Source of the DNA: Spirochaetaceae bacterium
GTDB taxonomy: Bacteria; Spirochaetota; Spirochaetia; Treponematales; Treponemataceae
DNA: 5,509 bases
Direction of reading: 5' to 3'
Assembly (NCBI GenBank): GCA_031290725.1
Contig: JAITMZ010000071.1
Location: 1-5,509, forward strand
Numbering within the stretch: position 1 is the stretch's first letter; each line of letters opens with the position of its first letter. Position numbers and translations under genes: made by a program. This document shows, piece after piece, positions 1-4,982 of the stretch. Below the pieces are notes generated by a model. It saw nothing but the letters and a program-made list of their open reading frames with translations. It had not been told where the DNA came from and ran no database searches.

Positions 1-46
1 ACCTGGTTCCCCTAGGGAGACTGAGTTTCCCTACAGGGAACTGGGT
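1..46 (+). promoter_or_regulatory. Leader hairpin upstream of the lipoprotein gene
   Basis: Positions 1-11 pair with 36-46: nine Watson-Crick pairs plus two G.U wobbles (4/43, 5/42). After a small interior loop (12 against 34-35), positions 13-20 pair with 26-33 and close a CTGAG loop. The hairpin is also two direct copies of a near-palindrome, starting at 6 (GTTCCCCTAGGGAGACT) and at 25 (GTTTCCCTACAGGGAACT). No T-run follows on the plus strand, so it does not look like a plus-strand terminator. It could be a 5'-UTR structure, an operator, a dispersed repeat, or the end of an upstream unit cut off by the window edge. A smaller 4-bp hairpin (60-63 with 70-73) lies between it and the ribosome-binding site. 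Confidence 0.55.
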
Positions 47-86
47 AATAAAACAGACGGCGGGAAAGACCGCAAAGGAAAACCTT

Positions 87-1175
87 ATGAAAAAGAACAA
101 GGTTTTGTTTCTGGGAATGCTGGCGAAGGTTACGGCCGTAACCTTAGCGCTGGTATTCGTACTCGTGCTGGCGGGCTGCCCGGGCCCGGACACCCCGCCG
201 GCGCCCACGGCGGCGGAGACGCTGGCGGCTACGCTCAACGGCTTTACGGCTAGCGCCGCTGCTGCTAACGGCGCGACGGTGAACGTAACCGGTACCATTG
301 CGGCTACGGCGGCCGTTACGGTACCGGAAGGCGTAACCCTGGCTATTGCCACCGGCGGCGGCTCGCTCACGATTAACACCGGCGTGGCATTCGTTGTGGC
401 CGGCACCGTCAATGTTGAAGGCGCCCTCACCCTCGGCAGCGGCGTGAACACGGCGATCGGCGCCAGCAGCAGCCTTACCGGTACCATCAACGTGAAGTCC
501 GGCGGCGTCTACACGGACAATTCCGGCGAAGGCCCCTGGAACGACACCTGGAGCAAGAAAAGCGGCGATGGAACCGGTACCGTGGTTGTCGAAAAGGGCG
601 GCGCCTTCAAGCGGCTTGCAGTCAACAACAGTGATCTCTACGTTTTCGCGGGCGACAGCGGAACCTTCTTCCAGCTCACTGCCACCGGAGCGAAAGTTAC
701 CATCATCTACCGCCCGGACGACTACTTCTACGACAATGGTTTCAGTAACAGCAATGATAGCGAAACCGACAGCACGCGGAGCTTTGCCTACTACATCGAC
801 GGCGCGGTTACTCTGGCGACCTACAAGAACGATGACAAGTATGGCTCCGCTTTCGACGAGCTGACCGTCAATGGCGGCGGCATCCTCACGGTTCCCAAGG
901 CTTCAGTTGGCATCTATGTGGACGCTCCCTCCCGCCCTGGCATCAAAGGTGTGGGCAACGGCAAAATTGTCCTCTTGGAGGCTGGCAACAAAATAGGTGT
1001 GGACAGGGAAAGCGCCGTCCACGCGACTACGTGGACTAACTTGCCGGGCATAACTACGAATGACAACAGCAGTCCGAGCTGGAACAGCAGTTATGTCACC
1101 ACTGCCACGACATCGACAACCTTCACCTGGGTTGCGGCTGAATCCAAATGGGGAGCGCCTGTTCTGGTCAACTAA
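87..1175 (+). CDS. Putative surface or periplasmic lipoprotein with beta-repeat body
   Basis: A 362-residue protein of unknown function. The N-terminus is a lipoprotein signal: MKKNK, a hydrophobic stretch to about residue 28, and the lipobox L28-A29-G30-C31, so Cys31 should be lipidated and the protein anchored to a membrane. A Pro-rich linker (PGPDTPPAP) follows. Residues 42-150 are Ala/Thr/Gly/Val-rich with alternating patterns such as TVNVTGTI, TVNVEGAL and TINVKSGG, which suggests a beta-solenoid or repeat sandwich. The second half is more complex, rich in Tyr, Asp, Asn and Trp, and has no motif I recognise. The tripeptide Thr-Gly-Thr recurs at residues 68, 131 and 163, each time encoded by the same nine bases, ACCGGTACC. 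The start is supported by AGGA at 76-79, seven bases before ATG. The gene stands alone and ends before a strong terminator. It resembles repeat-bearing lipoproteins I associate with treponemes; function is unknown. Confidence 0.85.
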   Translation: MKKNKVLFLGMLAKVTAVTLALVFVLVLAGCPGPDTPPAPTAAETLAATLNGFTASAAAANGATVNVTGTIAATAAVTVPEGVTLAIATGGGSLTINTGVAFVVAGTVNVEGALTLGSGVNTAIGASSSLTGTINVKSGGVYTDNSGEGPWNDTWSKKSGDGTGTVVVEKGGAFKRLAVNNSDLYVFAGDSGTFFQLTATGAKVTIIYRPDDYFYDNGFSNSNDSETDSTRSFAYYIDGAVTLATYKNDDKYGSAFDELTVNGGGILTVPKASVGIYVDAPSRPGIKGVGNGKIVLLEAGNKIGVDRESAVHATTWTNLPGITTNDNSSPSWNSSYVTTATTSTTFTWVAAESKWGAPVLVN

Positions 1176-1191
1176 CACCCATTGACCGTCC

Positions 1192-1215
1192 CCCCGCCGG
1201 ACATCGTAGGCGGGG
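1192..1215 (+). other. GC hairpin between the stop codon and the terminator
   Basis: CCCCGCC (1192-1198) pairs perfectly with GGCGGGG (1209-1215) around a 10-base loop. It starts 17 bases after the lipoprotein stop codon and ends 9 bases before the terminator stem. No T-run follows, so it is probably an accessory 3'-UTR stem, perhaps protecting the transcript end. Confidence 0.4.
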
Positions 1216-1224
1216 CCTAACAGG

Positions 1225-1257
1225 AGCCGCCTCCCGCAAGGGGGGCGGCTTTTTTTT
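1225..1257 (+). terminator. Rho-independent terminator of the lipoprotein gene
   Basis: An 11-bp stem pairs 1225-1235 with 1240-1250, with one G.U pair (1232/1243). It is closed by GCAA, a stable GNRA tetraloop, and followed by eight T residues (1250-1257). This is a textbook intrinsic terminator 50 bases after the stop codon. On the other strand no T-run follows, so it acts on plus-strand transcription only. Confidence 0.9.
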
Positions 1258-1329
1258 CTCCGTGTTCTCTGTGTCCTCTGTGGGAAATACTGAAGTGGAT
1301 GGCCTACAGAGGGCACGGGGGACACGGAG
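1258..1329 (+). repeat. Imperfect palindromic repeat, CTCYGTG type, 27-bp hairpin
   Basis: Left arm 1258-1284 and right arm 1303-1329 pair along all 27 positions around an 18-base loop. There are 22 Watson-Crick pairs and five G.U pairs (1266/1321, 1268/1319, 1270/1317, 1274/1313, 1282/1305) when read as plus-strand RNA. The left arm is three tandem 9-mers: CTCCGTGTT, CTCTGTGTC, CTCTGTGGG. It begins directly after the terminator T-run. From memory, look-alike sequences are scattered through many unrelated environmental bacterial genomes, often mistranslated as short ORFs containing strings like NTEDTEK; I cannot verify this here. Best read as a dispersed, non-coding, probably mobile repeat. 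Confidence 0.75.
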
Positions 1330-1338
1330 GGAGGGCCG

Positions 1339-1370
1339 GGCGGTCTCCGGTGAGGAGGCCGCCTTTGTTT
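1339..1370 (+). terminator. Second terminator-like hairpin
   Basis: Positions 1339-1348 pair with 1354-1363: ten pairs, one of them G.U (1344/1358). The loop is GGTGA and the tail is TTTGTTT (1364-1370). It has the form of an intrinsic terminator on the plus strand, although no plus-strand gene ends between it and the first terminator. It may be a back-up terminator, or part of the adjoining repeat element. Confidence 0.55.
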
Positions 1371-1381
1371 GGGGGCGGGGG

Positions 1382-1452
1382 GCACTGAACATTCCACAGA
1401 TCAGTAATACCCTAAAGCCCACCTATTATTCAGGGGCGAGGATGTTCAGTGC
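1382..1452. repeat. Perfect 11-bp inverted repeat bounding a 71-bp segment
   Basis: GCACTGAACAT at 1382-1392 is the exact reverse complement of ATGTTCAGTGC at 1442-1452. The 49 bases between show no coding features. It could be the footprint of a small element or a long stem-loop. An 11-bp match in a 400-base region is unlikely by chance but not impossible. Confidence 0.45.
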
Positions 1453-1495
1453 TACGCCCGAAGGCTCTCCGGTGGTCCCTGGCCGAAGCTTTATC

Positions 1496-1513
1496 AAAAA
1501 GCCGGAAGACGGC
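1496..1513 (-). terminator. Weak terminator candidate for the copper gene
   Basis: Read on the minus strand, GCCG (1513-1510) pairs with CGGC (1504-1501) around TCTTC and is followed by five T residues (1500-1496). It lies about 58 bases after the stop codon. The stem is only 4 bp, so it is a poor terminator on its own, but I see no better one for this gene in the gap. Confidence 0.3.
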
Positions 1514-1570
1514 GCGGGCAGTTGTCTTTGGGGGGTGGTTGCAGTAGGCGCGGAATCCCCAGGGCGAAAA

Positions 1571-3484
1571 TTATTGGCAGCACGACGCGCCGCCGCTTCC
1601 ACCGGTAAAATACTCTTCGGGATACACCAGCGTTTCAAAAGATGCTGCCTCGGCCCTGATTGCTCCCAGGTCTGCGGCCTTGATGTCCGGCACCACCTTG
1701 GCGTAGCCAAAGAAGATGCTGTCCCCGGTGGAAAAAGCGAAGTCAAACTGCGGTTCCAGGCCGACGGAATTGGGCTTTTGCCTTTCCAGGGGCACCTGGG
1801 CGTAATACGCCGGCACCAGAAGCGCCGCGCTGCCCGCTTCGAGGGATTGATTGTCGATAATCCACTCCGTGAACACCCCTTCCTCCATGACCATCACCGC
1901 CGGGCTGAACCCGTCGTCGGTGAGGGCGATGCGCACCCGCTGAATCCGCTGGCCGTTGATCTCCCCCCACTCCGAGAGCGCCACCTCCTCCGTGGGAATC
2001 GCATAGCCCGCGCTCACCGGTGCGCTCTGTATGCTTCCTGTGGGTGCGGCAGCCTCCTCCCCCTCCGCCAGCACGGTGATGCTGCTCCGAATCATGCCCA
2101 TCCAGCAGGAATACCGGAACTTTCCGGCCTTTTCCGGCGTGAACTCGATGATGTTGTCCCCGCTGGTGAACCGGTGCTCGATGCCGTATTCCGGGATAAT
2201 CATGCGGTTATTGCAGCCGTTGATAGACCCCGCCGGTGCGTTGATGTTCCACTTCACCGGGATGCCCGCCTGCACGGTGATTTCAGGGTACCGCCCGGAT
2301 GCCAGGGTCGAGTTGACCACCTGCACCCCGCCCACGACGTTCCCGCTTGTTCCGGCGGCACCGGGGGCGGAGACGGCGCTCTTCCCGAAGAGGGCCGCCA
2401 CGGCGTCAGTGGGGCTGGGCAGCCCCCCCAGGCTCCAGCCGTAGGAGACCATGGTGATGCCCATCACCGCCACAATCACCGCTCCGGCTGTCATGACGTG
2501 CCGGGTGAATTTTTTGCTCAACAGGGAGCTTGCCGCGCCCAAGGCGAACATCAGGGGCACCGTGCCCAGGCTGAACAGGAGCATGGAAAGCGCGCCTTTC
2601 ACCGGGCTGCCCGTGGACAGGGCGTAAATCTGCATGGCCTGAAGAGGCCCGCAGGGCATGAGGCCGTTCAACAGGCCGATGATGAGGGGGCTGCGGCTCT
2701 TTTCCTTTTGCGCGTCAATTTTTTTGGCAAAAAACCGGGGAAGCCGGGGCGTCAATGAGCGGAGGCTCGGGAAAATCCCCAGCATATTCAGCCCCATGAT
2801 CACCATGAAAGCCCCGGCGGCCAACTGCACTATCCCCCGCGCCCGGCCGGAAAAGCTGACCACCGCCCCCAGCGCCCCCACCACGCCCCCCACGAAGGTA
2901 TAGGAAATCACCCGCCCGGCATTATAGAAGACGCTAGGCCGCAGCGCCGCAAGGAACTCCGAGTGAGAAGAAAAGAATGAAGAAAAACTCCCCTCCGCGT
3001 CTCCGCGCCTCTGCGTGAGGTTTCGTGCATCCCCGCCCTTTATTGTCTGCGATAAGTTGATGCCGCCACACATGGCGATGCAGTGCACCGAGGTAATCAG
3101 GCCGATGACAAAGAGCATCCCGTAGCCCATGCCCGCCTCGGCCAGGGGAAAAGCGCCGGTGAGGGCGGTGAAGGCGAACTGCCGCGTGAGCATCGCCAGG
3201 GAGGCAATTACGGCGAGCAGGCCCAGGGTGCGCCGGGTGCCTTCCGTCGCCGTGGCTGTGCCCTTCGTGGACTGGCCGTCTGCCACGCCGTAGTCCAGGC
3301 TCCGGATAATGCCGGCGATCGTGTCCCGGGTTATCCTCTCCGGGTCGTAGGCGATGGCCGCCTTGCCGGTGACGTAGTCCACGTCCGCGCTTTCAATACC
3401 CGGTGCGGCGCGCAGCTTCTTTTCAATCCTGCTTTGGCACGCCGCGCAGGTCATGCCGGTAATGGTTATGGTGTCTGTCCGCAT
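1571..3484 (-). CDS. Copper-handling HMA-SafE-cupredoxin fusion protein
   Basis: A 637-residue inner-membrane protein. Residues 5-68 form a heavy-metal-associated domain with the GMTCAAC motif (Cys13, Cys16), as in copper chaperones and CopA ATPases. Residues 86-350 hold six or seven membrane segments with SafE/DsbD-family motifs HCIAMCGG (134-141) and MPCGPLQAMQIYA (276-288), whose cysteines probably shuttle metal or electrons. Residues 385-473 form a cupredoxin with GCNN (Cys424) and SCWMGM (Cys460, Met462, Met464) as probable copper ligands. Residues 512-600 resemble a second cupredoxin without ligands. The C-terminus is GGASCCQ. The family is generally annotated as a TauE/SafE heavy-metal transport protein; copper export or delivery is inferred. 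The start is supported by GAGGAG at 3490-3495, five bases before ATG. A roughly 30-residue segment (149-178) appears to be an in-frame repeat insertion. The gene is probably transcribed alone from 3514-3541. Confidence 0.85.
   Translation of the reverse strand: MRTDTITITGMTCAACQSRIEKKLRAAPGIESADVDYVTGKAAIAYDPERITRDTIAGIIRSLDYGVADGQSTKGTATATEGTRRTLGLLAVIASLAMLTRQFAFTALTGAFPLAEAGMGYGMLFVIGLITSVHCIAMCGGINLSQTIKGGDARNLTQRRGDAEGSFSSFFSSHSEFLAALRPSVFYNAGRVISYTFVGGVVGALGAVVSFSGRARGIVQLAAGAFMVIMGLNMLGIFPSLRSLTPRLPRFFAKKIDAQKEKSRSPLIIGLLNGLMPCGPLQAMQIYALSTGSPVKGALSMLLFSLGTVPLMFALGAASSLLSKKFTRHVMTAGAVIVAVMGITMVSYGWSLGGLPSPTDAVAALFGKSAVSAPGAAGTSGNVVGGVQVVNSTLASGRYPEITVQAGIPVKWNINAPAGSINGCNNRMIIPEYGIEHRFTSGDNIIEFTPEKAGKFRYSCWMGMIRSSITVLAEGEEAAAPTGSIQSAPVSAGYAIPTEEVALSEWGEINGQRIQRVRIALTDDGFSPAVMVMEEGVFTEWIIDNQSLEAGSAALLVPAYYAQVPLERQKPNSVGLEPQFDFAFSTGDSIFFGYAKVVPDIKAADLGAIRAEAASFETLVYPEEYFTGGSGGASCCQ
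2991..3020. repeat. CTCYGCG-type repeat inside the SafE-domain gene
   Basis: On the plus strand this reads as tandem 8-mers CTCCGCGT, CTCCGCGC, CTCTGCGT followed by GAGG. It lies within the copper gene and, read on the minus strand, encodes NLTQRRGDAEG (residues 155-165) between the HCIAMCGG motif and the conserved YNAGRVISYT segment. It resembles the intergenic repeat at 1258-1329 in its CTC-pyrimidine-G-pyrimidine-G units. I recall similar strings as dispersed repeats in many bacteria. The segment that looks foreign to the protein family is larger, about 2951-3040. Confidence 0.7.
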
Positions 3485-3489
3485 ATTTG

Positions 3490-3541
3490 CTCCTCATAGT
3501 AATCTTATCACTGGGTATAGCATAGCACAAAATGTTGTCGA
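3490..3541 (-). promoter_or_regulatory. Promoter and ribosome-binding site of the copper gene
   Basis: On the minus strand, TCGACA (3541-3536; one mismatch to TTGACA) is separated by 16 bases from TATACC (3519-3514). TATACC is preceded by TGC, giving an extended -10. Transcription would start near 3507, with a leader of about 23 bases, and GAGGAG (3495-3490) lies five bases from the ATG. No clear copper-regulator operator (CsoR or CueR type palindrome) is evident, so regulation by metal cannot be claimed from sequence. Confidence 0.5.
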
Positions 3542-3613
3542 TATTATGTAGAATTTCAGATTTTATTATAGTTTAAGAAGAAATGTTTCGGAAAAATTCC
3601 TGTCCGCCGCCCG

Positions 3614-4972
3614 TCACGGGAATATATCATCCCCCGCACGAGCGCGGTTGCCCCAGACATAGCCGCCGGAGTGGTTGAAGTCGCTGTTCCGCACATAAAC
3701 GCCGCCGCCGGAATCCGCCGAGTTGTTGGTGATTTGTCCGCCCACGAAGGTGAATATCGAATTGGCGTCCAGAAACACGGCACCTCCCTCGGCTGACCAG
3801 TTGGCGGACACAAAAATTTGGCCGGTGAAATTGACCTTGCCGAAATATACAAAAATTCCGCCGCCGGCACGCTCCGCCGAATTGGCGATAATTTGCGTTT
3901 TGTCTCCCGCAGTAAAAAGCCCATGCCCGGCAATGTAGGCACCCCCGCCGGCGTCGGCGGTGTTTTTTGTCAGCGCCCCCTGGTCCTGTAGATAGACATT
4001 GCTTTCCCCGCAGTATATCCCCCCCCCGGACACGTCGGCGTGGTTTTCCGTCACCGATGCCCGGTACCGTATATCCAGGGTGCCCTTGGTAAGACTCACG
4101 CCGCCGCCGGTTTCCGCCTGGTTTCCGCGGATTATGGCGTCGCCTTCCATCAGGAGGGTACTGCCGTCGAACAAGAATACTCCGCCTCCGCCGATGGCGC
4201 TGTTCCCGGAAATCTGCGCTTGACCGTTCATCCGCACCACCGAACGCTGGTTGGCGTAGATGCCCCCCCCGCCCTTTGCCTGGTTGTTTCGTATTTGGGC
4301 GCCCGCAGTGAGGTAGATCGTAGCGTTGTAGCCGTAGATGCCCGCCCCCCGATCAGCCTGATTGCCGGAGATCACCGTATTTTCCGTCACCGCCAGGGTG
4401 CTGCCCACCACCGAGACCGCACCTCCGGTCTCCCCATTGTTTCCATTGATCTGCGCGCCGTACCCCAATGTCACCCGGGCGCCGCCCAGAACCTCCAGCG
4501 CCCCGGAGCTGCGATTTCCGGTGAGCTCGATGTACATAAGCCGGAGGTGTGTGTTTCCTCTGGCGGAGATGGTCCGTTTTGTGCCGTCGAAGAATATCAC
4601 CGCAGGGGAATCCGGTTTTCCGGTGATGATGATTTCTTCCGCCCCGGAGTTGGTGATTTCCGTGCTTTCGTGGAGGACCCCCACCAGGGTGATTATCCGA
4701 ATTTTATTGGCCGCCGCCGCATTTATGGCCCGCGACAGGGTGCGGAAGGCGGTGGCTTCGGTACGTCCGTTGTCCGAATCGTCGCCGGTTTCCTTCACAA
4801 AATAGCCCGGCTCAACGTAGATTGGAGCGGTTTCCTGTAATGCGGCAGGATTTTGCGGCGGGTGATCCGGAGGGCGCCGGGGAATCACGGTTTGCGCCGC
4901 CAGAATCGCCGCCGCCGCCGCCAGGATTAGGGCGCACAGGATATACCGGTTTTTGTAGATACCCCGGATCAT
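3614..4972 (-). CDS. Secreted or membrane-anchored right-handed beta-helix protein
   Basis: A 452-residue protein. Residues 9-27 are hydrophobic (signal peptide or single anchor; cleavage possible near LAA/QT), followed by a Pro-rich linker (30-45). Residues 51-150 resemble the DUF1565-like start of beta-helix proteins: YFVKETGDDSDNG, then AFRTLSRAINAA. Residues 175-450 are 11 coils of 26-27 residues with the consensus I-x-G-N-x-A-x-x-GGG-[IV]-[YF], with the key Asn at about 178, 204, 230, 257, 284, 310, 337, 364, 391, 417 and 442. The last coil, NRARAGDDIFP, is degenerate and ends the protein. The coils resemble the GGGI repeats of Pmp-type proteins, but there is no autotransporter beta-barrel or catalytic signature. 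An earlier in-frame start at 5200 would overlap the upstream gene by about 220 bases and encode unlikely sequence; the ATG at 4972 has an AGGA site and a signal-like N-terminus. Role unknown; surface adhesion or carbohydrate binding are possibilities. Confidence 0.8.
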   Translation of the reverse strand: MIRGIYKNRYILCALILAAAAAILAAQTVIPRRPPDHPPQNPAALQETAPIYVEPGYFVKETGDDSDNGRTEATAFRTLSRAINAAAANKIRIITLVGVLHESTEITNSGAEEIIITGKPDSPAVIFFDGTKRTISARGNTHLRLMYIELTGNRSSGALEVLGGARVTLGYGAQINGNNGETGGAVSVVGSTLAVTENTVISGNQADRGAGIYGYNATIYLTAGAQIRNNQAKGGGGIYANQRSVVRMNGQAQISGNSAIGGGGVFLFDGSTLLMEGDAIIRGNQAETGGGVSLTKGTLDIRYRASVTENHADVSGGGIYCGESNVYLQDQGALTKNTADAGGGAYIAGHGLFTAGDKTQIIANSAERAGGGIFVYFGKVNFTGQIFVSANWSAEGGAVFLDANSIFTFVGGQITNNSADSGGGVYVRNSDFNHSGGYVWGNRARAGDDIFP

Positions 4973-4978
4973 ACATTG

Positions 4979-4982
4979 TCCT
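4979..4982 (-). promoter_or_regulatory. Ribosome-binding site that fixes the beta-helix gene start
   Basis: AGGA on the minus strand overlaps the TAG stop codon of the upstream gene and lies six bases before the ATG at 4972. This supports translational coupling of the two genes and favours the 4972 start. A second ATG at 4976 is out of frame. Confidence 0.6.

Larger units (their letters stand above)
1371..1570. other. Non-coding convergent gap, no gene seen
   Basis: Together with 1176-1370 this forms a 395-base gene-free stretch between two convergent genes. This part begins with a G-rich tract (1371-1382), includes a perfect 11-bp inverted repeat (1382-1452), and carries a weak terminator candidate for the minus-strand copper gene. 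Reading frames through it have no ribosome-binding site or recognisable protein features and appear to be GC-driven chance frames. Confidence 0.6.

Noticed and set aside
903..1422. Minus-strand open frames across the lipoprotein end and the terminators, one containing NTEDTEKKK
   Set aside because: They translate the CTCYGTG repeat and the terminator. Such strings are a typical artefact of this repeat, and no start signal or protein features support them.
1426..1746. Minus-strand 106-codon frame at the end of the copper gene
   Set aside because: It overlaps the conserved end of the copper gene out of frame, and has low-complexity Pro/Arg/Ser content and no motif.
1148..2758. Long plus-strand open frame of 536 codons antisense to the copper gene
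   Set aside because: It starts inside the lipoprotein gene, runs through terminators and repeats, is rich in Arg, His, Gly and Pro, and has no domain or ribosome-binding site. The opposite strand encodes clear HMA, SafE and cupredoxin motifs, so this is a GC-driven shadow.
3588..3616. Possible terminator after the beta-helix gene
   Set aside because: Only very short stems are seen (CCCG/CGGG over the stop codon and GGAA/TTCC around a short T-run). Neither gives a convincing intrinsic terminator.
3556..3942. Minus-strand 128-codon frame overlapping the end of the beta-helix gene
   Set aside because: It is out of frame with the GGG coil repeats and has no coding features. A frameshift is unnecessary, because the beta-helix protein ends naturally after a degenerate last coil.
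3622..4450. Periodic GC-rich blocks that could suggest a tandem or CRISPR-like repeat
   Set aside because: The period is a multiple of three, the units diverge at silent sites, and they translate as the coils of one protein, so they are coding repeats and not an array.
4040..4840. Plus-strand 266-codon frame antisense to the beta-helix gene
   Set aside because: Its regularity only mirrors the 78-81-base period of the beta-helix coils on the other strand. It has no signal peptide, ribosome-binding site or recognisable domain.
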